A stretch of 64,000 nucleotides of DNA, taken from Amycolatopsis tolypomycina. Lineage in GTDB: Bacteria; Actinomycetota; Actinomycetes; Mycobacteriales; Pseudonocardiaceae. Within the stretch, counting starts at the first letter, position 1; each line of letters begins with the position of its first letter. Shown here piece after piece: positions 38,618-51,037 of the stretch. The stretch covers positions 6,514,001-6,578,000 of the forward strand of contig NZ_FNSO01000004.1 of NCBI RefSeq assembly GCF_900105945.1, in the 5' to 3' direction. Under the pieces are notes generated by a model. The model ran no database searches. It was not told where the DNA came from and saw nothing but the letters and a program-made list of their open reading frames with translations. A program made the translations under genes and the position numbers.

Positions 38618-39409
38618 GTGCGCACCATGTACGACGCCGTGACGGCCGCGAACATCCCCGCCGACGCCCGGATGGTCGCCGGCTACATCGACCGCATCAA
38701 GATCCCGCCCTGGACGCCCGCCGACTGGGCGCGGTTCCCGAACGCGGTCAAGGTGACCATCGTCAAGAAGGCGGCGACGAACGACGGGCACGTCCTCGAC
38801 GTCGAGCCCGGCGACGCCACCCCGGCCGAGGCGCCGGGCTGGGTCCGGATGCGCCGCGCGGCGGGCGCGGACCCGTCGGTCTACTGCAACCTTTCGACGT
38901 GGCCGTCGGTGCGCGCGGCGTTCTCGTCCGCCGGCGTCGCCGAACCGCACTACTGGATCGCCCACTACAACGGCGATCCCGCCATCCCGGCCGGCGCGGT
39001 CGCCAAGCAGTACCGCGGGAACGTCGCACCGGGCTACGACGTGTCGTCCGTCGCCGACTTCTGGCCCGGCGTGGACGGCCCTTCGAGTGGAGTGGAAATC
39101 ATGGAACGCATCACGGTCACCCCGCCGAACGCCGCGGAGAACGCGGTGCGGGTCTTCCTGTCCGGCAGCCCCGGAGCGGCGGTCGTCATCCGCCCCCGCC
39201 TCGGCGGCGACGGCTTCGCGAAGCCGATGTGGGTGGGCGACATCTTCGCCTGGGGCAGCGACCACCAGGGCGTCGGCCACAACCCGACCAAGACGGGCGG
39301 GTACAACTCGAAGCTGACGTCGCACCGGCGCTACGACCTGCCGGGTGCGGTGTGGGCGGACATCAACTACAGCGCGGCCGAGCCGTTCGAGATCGACATC
39401 GTCGGGTAG
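38618..39409 (+). CDS. Glycoside-hydrolase-like protein (DUF1906-type) with C-terminal beta domain
   Basis: A 263-residue protein. The amino half (ADARMVAGYIDRIKIPPWTPADWARFPNAVKVTIVKKAATNDGHVLDVEPGDATPAEAPGWVRMRRAAGADPSVYCNLSTWPSVRAAF...YWIAHYNGD) resembles the lysozyme-like barrel of DUF1906/phage endolysin-type proteins, with candidate acids in LDVEPGD. The carboxyl half is beta-rich. There is no signal peptide. GTG 38618 is chosen because GGAGG lies 8 bp upstream; ATG 38588 lacks a ribosome site. It may be a phage-derived cell-wall enzyme. Confidence 0.7.
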   Translation: MRTMYDAVTAANIPADARMVAGYIDRIKIPPWTPADWARFPNAVKVTIVKKAATNDGHVLDVEPGDATPAEAPGWVRMRRAAGADPSVYCNLSTWPSVRAAFSSAGVAEPHYWIAHYNGDPAIPAGAVAKQYRGNVAPGYDVSSVADFWPGVDGPSSGVEIMERITVTPPNAAENAVRVFLSGSPGAAVVIRPRLGGDGFAKPMWVGDIFAWGSDHQGVGHNPTKTGGYNSKLTSHRRYDLPGAVWADINYSAAEPFEIDIVG

Positions 39410-39412
39410 GTC

Positions 39413-40801
39413 TCACGCGGGTGGCAGCGCGCGGCACAACGCGTCGAGGGCCGCCGGGTAGGCGTGCTCGGGCGGGGTGGCGTAGCCGACCACCAAGCCG
39501 TCCATTGTGGACATGTCGCTGTCCGGGTGCCGGAAGGCGGCCAGGCCGTCCAGGGCCAGCCCCTGCCAGGCCGCGGCCTTCAGCGCGGCTTTCTCGGTGC
39601 CCGGCGGGAGCCGCAGCACGGCGTGCAGGCCGGCGGCGATCCCGGTCGCCGTCACGTGCGGGGCCCGTTCGGCGAGCGTCGTGACGAGGTGGTCGCGACG
39701 GCGGCGGTAGCGCCGGCGCATCCGGCGGATGTGCCGGTCGTACGCGCCCTCGTTCAGGAACTCGGCCAGGGTGAGCTGGTCGAGCGCACTGGCCCACGCC
39801 TCGCGCTCGCCCTTCACGGCCAGCACCCGATCGACGAGGTGGCCGGGCAGCACCAGCCAGCCGAGCCGCAGCGCGGGTGACAGGCTCTTGCTGACCGAGC
39901 CGACGTAGACGACGTGCTCGGGGTCGAGGCCCTGGACCGCGCCGACCGGCTTGCGGTCGTAGCGGAATTCGCCGTCGTAGTCGTCTTCGAGGAGCACGCC
40001 GCCGGTCGCGCGGACGTGCCCGACGACCGCGGCGCGGCGGTCGTGGTGCAGCGGGCCGCCGGTCGGGAACTGGTGCGCGGGCGTCAGCAGCACGGACGGG
40101 ACGGCGAGGTCTTCGACGCGCGCGCCGTGTTCGTCCAGGGCCAGCGGGATGGTCCGCACGCCGGCCGCGGCGAAGATCGAGCGGTGGAACGCCAAGCCGT
40201 AGGACTCGACGGCGAGCGGCCCCGGCAGCACGGCCGGGAACAGCAGCCGCAGGGCGTGCGCGAACCCCAAGCACACGACGATCCGCTCCGGCGACGTCCG
40301 CACGCCCCGAGCGCGCGCGAGGTACTGGGCGAGGGCTTCCCGCAGCTCCGGGCGGCCACGCGGATCGCCGGGGCCGAAGGCGTCATGGGGCGCCACGGTC
40401 AGCGCGCGACGCGCGGCGGCGAGCCATTCGGTGCGCGGGAAGGATGTGGCATCGGGCTGGCCCTGCCGGAGGTTGTACGCGGGTGTCGGCGCTCCCGGGG
40501 CCTTTTTCGGTGTCCGGACGGGTTTCAGCGGCTCGGCCCGTTCGGCGACGCGGGTGCCGGAGCCCTGGACGGCGGTGAGCCAGCCTTCGGCGACCAGCTC
40601 GGCGTAGGCGTCGGCGACGGTGTTGCGGGCCAGCCCGAGGTCGACTGCCAGCGACCGGTAGGGCGGCAGCCGGGTGCCCGGAGCGAGCCGTCCCGCGCGG
40701 ACGGCGTCCCGCAGGGCAGCGATGAGCGCGGCCCGCTTGGGTCCGGGGGCCAGCTCCAGGTGCAGGTCGCGCTCCCCTGAATTGACCCAGTCTTCTACCA
40801 C
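39413..40801 (-). CDS. MocR-type GntR/aminotransferase regulator (PdxR-like)
   Basis: A 462-residue fusion. A GntR winged HTH (residues 20-90: LIAALRDAVRAGRLAPGTRLPPYRSLAVDLGLARNTVADAYAELVAEGWLTAVQGSGTRV) precedes a PLP aminotransferase-like domain. The PLP Lys lies in YVGSVSKSLSPALRLGWLVLP, and DDYDGEFRYD is present. MocR proteins sense PLP or amino acids. It diverges from the AhpD-like gene 47 bp away, its probable target. Confidence 0.9.
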   Translation of the reverse strand: MVEDWVNSGERDLHLELAPGPKRAALIAALRDAVRAGRLAPGTRLPPYRSLAVDLGLARNTVADAYAELVAEGWLTAVQGSGTRVAERAEPLKPVRTPKKAPGAPTPAYNLRQGQPDATSFPRTEWLAAARRALTVAPHDAFGPGDPRGRPELREALAQYLARARGVRTSPERIVVCLGFAHALRLLFPAVLPGPLAVESYGLAFHRSIFAAAGVRTIPLALDEHGARVEDLAVPSVLLTPAHQFPTGGPLHHDRRAAVVGHVRATGGVLLEDDYDGEFRYDRKPVGAVQGLDPEHVVYVGSVSKSLSPALRLGWLVLPGHLVDRVLAVKGEREAWASALDQLTLAEFLNEGAYDRHIRRMRRRYRRRRDHLVTTLAERAPHVTATGIAAGLHAVLRLPPGTEKAALKAAAWQGLALDGLAAFRHPDSDMSTMDGLVVGYATPPEHAYPAALDALCRALPPA

Positions 40802-40848
40802 GGAAATGCACCATACACAGGGGTCAAAGCGCGACTAGGTTTCTGGTC

Positions 40849-41307
40849 ATGACGAACTCCCGCATCAACTTCGCCAAGACCACCCCGAAGGCCTTCAAGG
40901 CCCTGATCGGCTTCGACGCGGCCGCCCGCGCCGGCCTCGACCCCGCGCTGGTAGAGCTGGTCCAGATCCGCGCGTCCCAGCTCAACCACTGCGCGTACTG
41001 CCTGCACATGCACACCTCCGACGCCCGCAAGGCGGGCGAGAGCGAGGAGCGGCTGCACATGGTGGCGGTGTGGCGCGAGGCGAGCAGCTTCTTCAGCGAG
41101 AAGGAGCAGGCGGCACTGGCCCTGACGGAGGCGGTGACGCAGATCGCGGCCGGCGTCCCGGACGACGTCTACGCCCGCGCGGCGGCGGAGTTCGGCGACG
41201 AGGAGCTGGGGCAGCTGCTGGCCCTGATCTTCACGATCAACACGTGGAACCGCATCGCCATCACCACGGCGAAGGTGCCGGGCACGGACGAGCGCGCGCC
41301 CCGCTGA
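40849..41307 (+). CDS. AhpD-like carboxymuconolactone decarboxylase family protein
   Basis: A 152-residue AhpD-like protein with the redox pair intact: LNHCAYCLHMHTSDARKAGE (CxxCxxxH). FTINTWNRIAI is the conserved end. Such proteins act as alkylhydroperoxidases or thiol-disulfide partners. The ATG lies 7 bp after TAGGTT (40836-40841) and lacks a ribosome site, so the message may be leaderless. Divergent MocR pairing with AhpD-like genes is common. Confidence 0.88.
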   Translation: MTNSRINFAKTTPKAFKALIGFDAAARAGLDPALVELVQIRASQLNHCAYCLHMHTSDARKAGESEERLHMVAVWREASSFFSEKEQAALALTEAVTQIAAGVPDDVYARAAAEFGDEELGQLLALIFTINTWNRIAITTAKVPGTDERAPR

Positions 41308-41308
41308 C

Positions 41309-41393
41309 GCGCCCCAATGTGGCGTTGGTTGCGTCCAACGCACCCAATGTGGCGTTCGGTGCGTCCAACGCACCGAACGCCACATTGGGGCGC
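41309..41393. repeat. Palindromic repeat (family 1)
   Basis: GCGCCCCAATGTGGCGTTGG, one internal unit (CCCAATGTGGCGTTCGGTGC), and the inverse CGAACGCCACATTGGGGCGC. It starts 2 bp after the AhpD-like stop and ends before the converging MFS stop. Confidence 0.9.
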
Positions 41394-41407
41394 ATGGGGC
41401 GGGGGGG

Positions 41408-42868
41408 TCAGTCGGCGAGCGCCAGCAGGTCCTCCTGCGCCGCGACCGGCTCCTCGGCCGGCCGCTTCCGGGCGACCAGGCCGCTGATCGCGATCAGCAG
41501 GCCGAGCACCGCGATCCCGGTGACCACGCTCAACGCCGGCGTCAGCCCGGTCAGCAGCGCCGCCGGCGAGGCTTCACGGCCGCCGTTGGCGGTGAGGACC
41601 GCCGTCACCACCGCGAGCCCGATGGCGCCGCCTACCTGCAGCGACGTGTTCAGCAGGCCGCCGGCCAGCCCCTGCTCGTCGTCCGGAATCCCGGCCGTGG
41701 CCTGGATGTTGAGTGACGAGAACGCCAGCGTGAAGCCGATGCCCAGCAGGATCATGCTCGGCAGCACGCTGCCCGCGTACCCCGAGTGCTCGTCGATGCG
41801 CAGGAACAGCGCGTAGCCGATGACGTGCGCGACCACGCCCGCGAAGATCGTGCGGGGCGTGCCGACCCGGTCGATCAGCGGCTCGATGCGCGGGGAACCG
41901 AACGCCACGATCAGCGCCGCCGGCAGGAAGCCGAGCGCCGTCTGCAGTGCCGACCAGCCCAGGACCCGCTGCAGGTACAGCATCACGACGAACTGGAAGC
42001 CGATGTACGCGCCGAAGAACAGCGCGCCGCCGAGGTTGGCGCGGGCCAGCGGGCCCGACCGCAGGATGCCCAGGCGCAGCAACGGGTGGCGGCTGCGCTT
42101 CTCGATGATCACGAACGTCACCAGCAGCGCCAGCGCGACGGCGAACGTGATCAGCGTGCGCGGCGCCGCCCAGCCGATCTCCGGCGCCTCGACCACGCCG
42201 AACACCAGCAGCAGCGAACCGGCGGCGCCGGTGATGGCGCCGGGGAAGTCGTACCCGCGGCCCTCCTCGGCGCGGTACGACGGGATCAGCTTCCACGCCG
42301 CCACCAGTGCGATCAGCGCGATCGGGGCGGGCAGCAGGAACGTCCAGCGCCAGCCGACCTCGGTCAGCAGGCCGGAGAACACCAGGCCCGCGGAGTAGCC
42401 GCTGGCGCCGAACACGGCGAAGATGCTGATCGCCTTGTTGCGGGCCGGGCCTTCCTGGAACGTCGTGGTGATGATGGACAGCGCGGCCGGCGCCGTGAAC
42501 GCGGCGGCCAGGCCCTTGATGAACCGGCTCGCGATGAGCAGGGCGCCGTCGTCGACGAGGCCGCCGAGCAGCGAGGCCAGCGCGAACACGGCGACGGCGA
42601 CGAGGAACACGCGGCGGCGGCCGAGCAGGTCGGCGGTGCGGCCGCCGAGCAGCAGCAGCCCGCCGTAGCCGAGCACGTAGCCGCTGACGACCCATTGCAG
42701 CGCGTTGGTGGACAGGCCGAGGTCGGCCTGGATGGCCGGGAGCGCGACCCCGACCATCGACACGTCGAGCGCGTCGAGGCCGATGACGATCGAGACGGTG
42801 AGCAGGACACCCCAGAGACGTGCGTCCCACCGCGTTGAAGTGGTGGACAAGGACACGGAAGAGCTCAT
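41408..42868 (-). CDS. MFS transporter, DHA2 (EmrB/QacA) type
   Basis: A 486-residue exporter with 14 predicted helices. Signatures are LDALDVSMVGVALPAIQADLGLSTNALQWVVSGYVLGYGGLLLLGGRTADLLGRRR (motif D1 and motif A) and GPARNKAISIFAVFGASGYSAGLVFSGLLTEVGWRWTF (motif C). It probably expels drugs or toxic metabolites. ATG 42868. It diverges from a MarR gene; the 86-bp gap is filled by a periodic array of operator-like sites. Confidence 0.9.
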   Translation of the reverse strand: MSSSVSLSTTSTRWDARLWGVLLTVSIVIGLDALDVSMVGVALPAIQADLGLSTNALQWVVSGYVLGYGGLLLLGGRTADLLGRRRVFLVAVAVFALASLLGGLVDDGALLIASRFIKGLAAAFTAPAALSIITTTFQEGPARNKAISIFAVFGASGYSAGLVFSGLLTEVGWRWTFLLPAPIALIALVAAWKLIPSYRAEEGRGYDFPGAITGAAGSLLLVFGVVEAPEIGWAAPRTLITFAVALALLVTFVIIEKRSRHPLLRLGILRSGPLARANLGGALFFGAYIGFQFVVMLYLQRVLGWSALQTALGFLPAALIVAFGSPRIEPLIDRVGTPRTIFAGVVAHVIGYALFLRIDEHSGYAGSVLPSMILLGIGFTLAFSSLNIQATAGIPDDEQGLAGGLLNTSLQVGGAIGLAVVTAVLTANGGREASPAALLTGLTPALSVVTGIAVLGLLIAISGLVARKRPAEEPVAAQEDLLALAD

Positions 42869-42875
42869 GGCGGCG

Positions 42876-42946
42876 ACATTACATGCACGCGCATCTAATG
42901 TCCAAGCATTTAATGTGTTTGCATCTGATGTCCGTGCATGCTAAGT
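42876..42946. promoter_or_regulatory. Phased MarR operator array
   Basis: GCATCTAATGT (42891-42901), GCATTTAATGT (42906-42916) and GCATCTGATGT (42921-42931) recur at exactly 15-bp intervals; a degenerate fourth, GCATGCTAAGT, is at 42936. An inverted copy ACATTACATGC (42876-42886) forms a dyad with the first. It fills the MFS-MarR promoter region and is the only AT-richer stretch nearby. Confidence 0.75.
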
Positions 42947-42954
42947 TGGTCGCC

Positions 42955-43332
42955 GTGAGCGACGTCGCTGTTGAGCAGGGCCTGGTCCAGGAGTGGCACG
43001 AGCTGCTGGCCCGCTACTCGGCCGTGTTCAGCGCGCTCGAGTGCCGACTGCAGGAGCGCCACGGCATCGGAGCCAACGAGTTCGAAGCCCTGGAGCGGCT
43101 CGCGACCTGCGACTTCAAGTGCCGGTCGGCCGACCTGATCAGCACGATCCACCTCAGCCAGAGCGCCACGTCCCGCCTGGTGGCCCGCCTGGAGAAGGAG
43201 GGCCTGGTCTCGCGCGCCCTGTGCGAGGTCGACCGGCGCGGCATCTTCGTGACGATCACCGACGCCGGCCGGGAGAAGTACCTCGCGGCGAAGCAGACGC
43301 ACCGCGAGGTGCTGCGGGAAACCCTGCGCTAA
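42955..43332 (+). CDS. MarR-family regulator
   Basis: A 125-residue MarR protein. ANEFEALERLATCDFKCRSADLISTIHLSQSATSRLVARLEKEGLVSRALCEVDRRGIFVTITDAGREKYLAAKQTHREVL contains the HTH and wing. Two cysteines (CDFKC) near the HTH could permit redox sensing. GTG 42955 is used; a TTG 9 bp earlier is possible. It likely represses the divergent DHA2 exporter. Confidence 0.88.
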   Translation: MSDVAVEQGLVQEWHELLARYSAVFSALECRLQERHGIGANEFEALERLATCDFKCRSADLISTIHLSQSATSRLVARLEKEGLVSRALCEVDRRGIFVTITDAGREKYLAAKQTHREVLRETLR

Positions 43333-44639
43333 CCCACCGGTCCTTCGATCGCCTTGACCTTGACCTGCTGCTGAGCACCCGAAGCGTCCGTCACCGTCAG
43401 GGTCAGCTCGTCACCCGGGTGGTGGGTGTCCATCACGTTGGTCAACGCCGTCGCGGAGCCGGTCGGCTTGCCGTCGATCGCCGTGATCACGTCGCCGGCC
43501 GCGAGGCCCGCCCGCTGGGCCGGCCCGCGCTGGACCACCTCGCGGACCTGGGCGCCGCCCTGGCCGTTCGTCACCGAGACGCCGATGAAGGCGGTCTTGC
43601 CGATGTGGATCTTGTCCGACCCCTGGCCCGCCACGATCTTGTGCGCGATGTCGATGGCCTGGTTGATCGGGATCGCGAAGCCCTGGCCGGCGCCGCCGGT
43701 GCGGCGGCCGTTCAGCTGGTAGCCGGTGGACGCCGCGGTGTTGACGCCGATGACCTGGCCGTTCGCGTTGGCCAGCGGGCCGCCCGAGTCACCGGACTCG
43801 ATGTTCGCCCTGACCTGGATGAGCCCCTCGAGCTGCTCGGACGACCCGCTCGACTCGTCCGACGCCGTGATCGACTGGTTCAGCGCCGTCACCGTGCCCG
43901 GGGCGGGCACCGGGTCGCCGCCGCGGCCGCCCGCGTTGCCCAGGCCGAGGATCTGGTCGCCCACCTGCGTCGTGTTCGAGTCGCCGATGGACGCCGTCGG
44001 CAGCCCGGACGCGTCCTCCAGCTGCAGCACGGCGATGTCCTCGGTGCGGTTGTAGCCGACTACCTCCGCGTCGTAGGTGTCGCCGGTGCCGATGCTGGTG
44101 ACCTTGATGCTGGTGGCGCCGGCGACGACGTGGTTGTTGGTCAGCACCTCGCCGTCGGCGGTGAGCACGATCCCGGTGCCCGCCGCGGCCGCGCCCTGCA
44201 GCCCGAGCTGGGTGTTGATGTTCACGATCGCCGGGTTGACCTTGGCCGACACGGCGTCGACGTCGAGCACCGTCCTGGCCTCGCTGGGCTGCCCGGAGAA
44301 GCCGAAGTTCTGGTTGCCGCCCGCGGTGGGCGCGTTCGCCCCGGAGATCAGGTGCCCGATCCCGAGCCCGGCGGCCACGGCCAGCGCGATCGCCACGATC
44401 GCGACGGTCAGCGCCCGCAGCGGGTGACGCCGGCGCGGCGGCGGCTCGTAGGCCGGCGGCGGGTAGGCGTAGTTCGGTTGCGTGTACGGCGAGTACGGCT
44501 GTCCCCACTGGTCACGGGGCTGGTGGTACTGCTGCCGGGGGTACCCGTCCTGGCCGTAGAACTCCGGCGAGTACCCGCTCTGCCCGTAGCCGTACGGGTA
44601 CTCGCCGCCGCCCTGCGCTCCTCGGTCGTACTCGCTCAT
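43329..44639 (-). CDS. HtrA-like S1C serine protease with PDZ domain
   Basis: A 436-residue membrane-anchored protease. A Pro/Tyr/Gln-rich cytosolic tail (1-70) precedes one helix (about 75-95), a trypsin-like domain (about 125-340) and a PDZ domain (about 345-430). The triad is present: TNNHVVAG (His), TEDIAVLQL (Asp), IESGDSGGPL (Ser). It is an extracytoplasmic quality-control protease of the HtrA/PepD type. ATG 44639. The stop overlaps that of the MarR gene. Confidence 0.92.
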   Translation of the reverse strand: MSEYDRGAQGGGEYPYGYGQSGYSPEFYGQDGYPRQQYHQPRDQWGQPYSPYTQPNYAYPPPAYEPPPRRRHPLRALTVAIVAIALAVAAGLGIGHLISGANAPTAGGNQNFGFSGQPSEARTVLDVDAVSAKVNPAIVNINTQLGLQGAAAAGTGIVLTADGEVLTNNHVVAGATSIKVTSIGTGDTYDAEVVGYNRTEDIAVLQLEDASGLPTASIGDSNTTQVGDQILGLGNAGGRGGDPVPAPGTVTALNQSITASDESSGSSEQLEGLIQVRANIESGDSGGPLANANGQVIGVNTAASTGYQLNGRRTGGAGQGFAIPINQAIDIAHKIVAGQGSDKIHIGKTAFIGVSVTNGQGGAQVREVVQRGPAQRAGLAAGDVITAIDGKPTGSATALTNVMDTHHPGDELTLTVTDASGAQQQVKVKAIEGPVG

Positions 44640-44760
44640 GCACAGCTCCAGCTCTCGACAAGCCTCCGGCCATACCAGGAAACGCCCCGTTCCTGAGAAT
44701 TTCCTTGTCCGGTTCCATGGACTTGCTGTGGATTACCCCGTCGAGAGCACGTGACCGGTG

Positions 44761-48039
<3,279 letters not shown>

Positions 48040-48043
<4 letters not shown>

Positions 48044-48510
48044 GAGACGTACTCCAGGCTCGCGTCGGCCAGCCAGGCCGTGAAGTAGTCCGAAAAGGAC
48101 TGGCGCACGAGGATGGTGAAGTCCTCTTCGCGGACCATCAGCACGATTCCCGTGCGCGCCAGCAAGGTCTGCACGCACGTACCCGGCGGCGAAACCTCCA
48201 GGTCGATCGAGCACCCGTGCGCCAGGACGTCGGCCGCGTGCGACCCGGCGAGCCGGTAGACGTTGCGCTGCGCCGAGACGTCCACCACAGCGAGGGCACT
48301 TTCACGTAAAAGTGCCGCTTCCAGCTCGGCCTGGCGGCCGGGCTCGGCGAGCACGAGGTACTCGTCGGGGCCCATCCAGAGGACGTCGACGCCGTGGCCG
48401 CTGGTGAACGTGCAGGGCGTGGGCAGGTCGACGCCGAGGAGCGTGTCACCCTGCCGGAGGCGGACGGTGAGCTGGGTGCGGAAGGGTTCGTGGACCGCTT
48501 CAACCGTCAC
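48040..48510 (-). CDS. soxG: Sarcosine oxidase gamma subunit
   Basis: A 156-residue SoxG. Features are VDVLWMGPDEYLVLAEPG, AVVDVSAQRNVYRLAGSHAADVLAHGCSIDL, TLLARTGIVLMVREEDFTILVRQSFSDYFTAWLADAS. It is part of the heterotetramer oxidising sarcosine to glycine with H2O2 and methylene-THF. GTG 48510 overlaps soxA by 11 bp; purU overlaps its stop. Confidence 0.92.
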
Positions 48511-51037
48511 GGCGGGCTCCTTCCTTGTCGAAGAGCACGGATTCGGTGACGGTCACCGGCACCACCTGGTCGCCGACCGGCACGTACAGCGTCTCGCCGA
48601 TCCGCTCGCGGCCCGAGCGCACCAACGCCAGCGCGAAGGTCCGGCCGAGGGCGGCGCTGTCGTAGCTGGAGGTGACGTGGCCGAGCATCCGCACCGGCGG
48701 CTCCGGCACCGTCTCGGATTCGATGAGCTGCGAGCCCTCCGGCAGCAGCACCGACGGATCCACCGGGAGCAAACCGACCAGGTGCTTGCGGTCGGGCCGG
48801 GTGTTCTCGGCGCGGGCGAACGACCGCTTGCCGATGAAGTCGGGCTTCTTCTTCGACACCGCCCAGGACATGCCGAGGTCCTGCGGGGTGACCGTGCCGT
48901 CGGTGTCCTGCCCGATGATCGGGTAGCCCTTCTCGGCGCGCAGGACGTGCATGGTCTCGGTGCCGTACGGCGTGACCCCCTGGTCCACTATGGACTGCCA
49001 GAGCGCGGGCCCGTGCCACGAGGGGACGTTGATCTCGTACGCCAGCTCGCCGGAGAAGCTGATCCGGCACACCCGCGCCTGGAGTCCGGCGACCTCGGCG
49101 TCCTGCCAGGTCATGAACCCGAAGGCCTCGTTCGACACGTCGAGGTCCGGCGCCAGGCGGCCGAGGACTTCCCGGGACCGCGGGCCGACCAGCGGGATCG
49201 TGGCCCAGTGCTCGGTCACCGACGTCGCGAAGACGCGCAGGTGCGGCCACTCGGTCTGGAGCCATTCCTCCATCCACTCGAGGATCTTCGCCGCGTTGCC
49301 CGTGGTCGTGGTGACGAGGAAGCGTTCCTCGCCGACGCGGATCACCGTGCCGTCGTCGATCACCATGCCGTCGACGCCGCACATCACGCCGTAGCGGATC
49401 CGGCCGACGCGCAGGTTGCTCATCATGTTCGTGTAGAGCATGTCGAGGAACCAGCCGGCGTCCGGGCCCTGCACGTCGATCTTGCCGAGCGTGGAGCCGT
49501 CCATGCACGCGACGTCGTTGCGGGCCGCGCGGCACTCGCGCCGGACGGCGTCGGCCATCGACTCGCCCTGGCGCGGGTAGTACCACGGCCGTTTCCACTG
49601 GCCGACGTTCTCGAACTCGGCGTCGTGCTCGACGTGCCACGGGTGGATCGTGGTGACGCGCACGGGGTCGTGCAGGTCGCCGCGGTTCCGCCCGGCCAGT
49701 GCGGCGAACGACACGGGGGTGTACGGCGGCCGGAACGTCGTCGGACGGCGGTCGGCGAGGTCGACGCCGAGTGCTTCGGCGGTGATGCCGGCGGCGAGCA
49801 TGCCGGACGTCTTGCCCTGGTCGTGCGCGGTGCCGATGGTGGTGTAGCGCTTGACGTGCTCCAGCGAGCGCAGCCCGGCACCGGTCGCGCGCAGGACGTC
49901 CGACACCGTGGCGTCGCGCTGCTGGTCAACGAACCGGGTGTCCACTTCGGACTCGGGCGCGGGCACCTGCCACAGCACCTTGGTCTCCGGCAGGCCTTCG
50001 CCCGCCGCCGCGCCGACGACGGTCACGTTCGGCAGGTCACCGGCCGGGACGTACGCACCCAGCCCGGCGTCGTAGCGCAGGGTGCCGCGGGCCTGGCTGT
50101 AGAGGTGCACGGCCGGGTTCCAGCCGCCGGAGACGAGCAGCAGGTCACACGGCACCCGCTCCCCCTGATGCTCGCCCAGTTTCGCCACGTGGGCGGCCGT
50201 GACGTGGGAATCGCCGTCGGTGCCGATGACGCCGTAGCCCTCGCGAGCGTCGACGATCCGCACGATCTCGGCCCCGGCTTCCGCCAGCTCGGCGGCGGCG
50301 TCGAGGGCGGAGTCGTTGGTGGTGAACACGACCACGCGCCGCCCGGCCAGGACGCCGTAGCGGTTCAGGTAGGTCCGGGCGGCCGAGGCGAGCATGATGC
50401 CGGGACGGTCGTTGTCCGGGAACACGATCGGCCGCTCGTGGGCGCCGGTGGCGATGACGATCCGCTTCGCCCGGATCCGCCACACGCGCTGCCGCGAGAT
50501 GCGTTCCGGGGCCGCGGGCTCGCCCCGGCGCTCCAGGGCGAGCACGAACCCGTCGTCGTAGATGCCGAACGCCGTCGTGCGCGAAAGGAACCGGACGCCT
50601 TCGGGCGCTTCGCCGCCGGGCTGGTCGTCGACCAGGAGCACGCGTCCGTCCGCCGCCCGGGCCGCGGCCAGGCCCGCGGGCCCGGCGCCGATGACCAGGA
50701 CGTCGCAGTGGGCGTGCTTGGCGTCGTACCGGGCCGGGTCCGGCTCGGTGGCGAGGCGCCCCTGACCACGCAGGCCGCGGGCCTCCAGGCCGTCGTACAG
50801 CTCGACGGTCGTCGCGCTCAGCATCGGCTCGGGGAACGGCTTCTCGATCTGCACCAGGGCGTTCGAGTCCTCGACGCCGGCGCCGACGATGCCGCGCGGC
50901 CGTCCGTACTTGATGCTGGTCGCGACCTGGTGGATGCCGTTGGCCAGCAACGCGGACGCCAGGGTGTCGCCGAGGTAGCCGGTCAGCTCGCGGCCGTCGA
51001 AGGTGAACTTGAGGGGGACGCCGGACAGCCTGGTCAC
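48500..51037 (-). CDS. soxA: Sarcosine oxidase alpha subunit
   Basis: An 845-residue SoxA. An amino-terminal 2Fe-2S-ferredoxin-like lobe (FTFDGRELTGYLGDTLASALLANGI) precedes a pyridine-nucleotide-binding region (CDVLVIGAGPAGLAAARAADG; RIVIATGAHERPIVFPDNDRPGIMLASAARTYLNRYGVL). A carboxyl GcvT-like half (MDGSTLGKIDVQGPDAGWFLDMLYTNMMS; ISFSGELAYEINV) binds folate. Length is a little under the common ~960. GTG 51037 overlaps the soxD stop. Confidence 0.94.
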   Translation of the reverse strand: MTRLSGVPLKFTFDGRELTGYLGDTLASALLANGIHQVATSIKYGRPRGIVGAGVEDSNALVQIEKPFPEPMLSATTVELYDGLEARGLRGQGRLATEPDPARYDAKHAHCDVLVIGAGPAGLAAARAADGRVLLVDDQPGGEAPEGVRFLSRTTAFGIYDDGFVLALERRGEPAAPERISRQRVWRIRAKRIVIATGAHERPIVFPDNDRPGIMLASAARTYLNRYGVLAGRRVVVFTTNDSALDAAAELAEAGAEIVRIVDAREGYGVIGTDGDSHVTAAHVAKLGEHQGERVPCDLLLVSGGWNPAVHLYSQARGTLRYDAGLGAYVPAGDLPNVTVVGAAAGEGLPETKVLWQVPAPESEVDTRFVDQQRDATVSDVLRATGAGLRSLEHVKRYTTIGTAHDQGKTSGMLAAGITAEALGVDLADRRPTTFRPPYTPVSFAALAGRNRGDLHDPVRVTTIHPWHVEHDAEFENVGQWKRPWYYPRQGESMADAVRRECRAARNDVACMDGSTLGKIDVQGPDAGWFLDMLYTNMMSNLRVGRIRYGVMCGVDGMVIDDGTVIRVGEERFLVTTTTGNAAKILEWMEEWLQTEWPHLRVFATSVTEHWATIPLVGPRSREVLGRLAPDLDVSNEAFGFMTWQDAEVAGLQARVCRISFSGELAYEINVPSWHGPALWQSIVDQGVTPYGTETMHVLRAEKGYPIIGQDTDGTVTPQDLGMSWAVSKKKPDFIGKRSFARAENTRPDRKHLVGLLPVDPSVLLPEGSQLIESETVPEPPVRMLGHVTSSYDSAALGRTFALALVRSGRERIGETLYVPVGDQVVPVTVTESVLFDKEGARRDG

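Noticed and set aside
43726..44055. Plus-strand frames opposite the HtrA gene
   Set aside because: The minus-strand frame carries a complete serine-protease triad.
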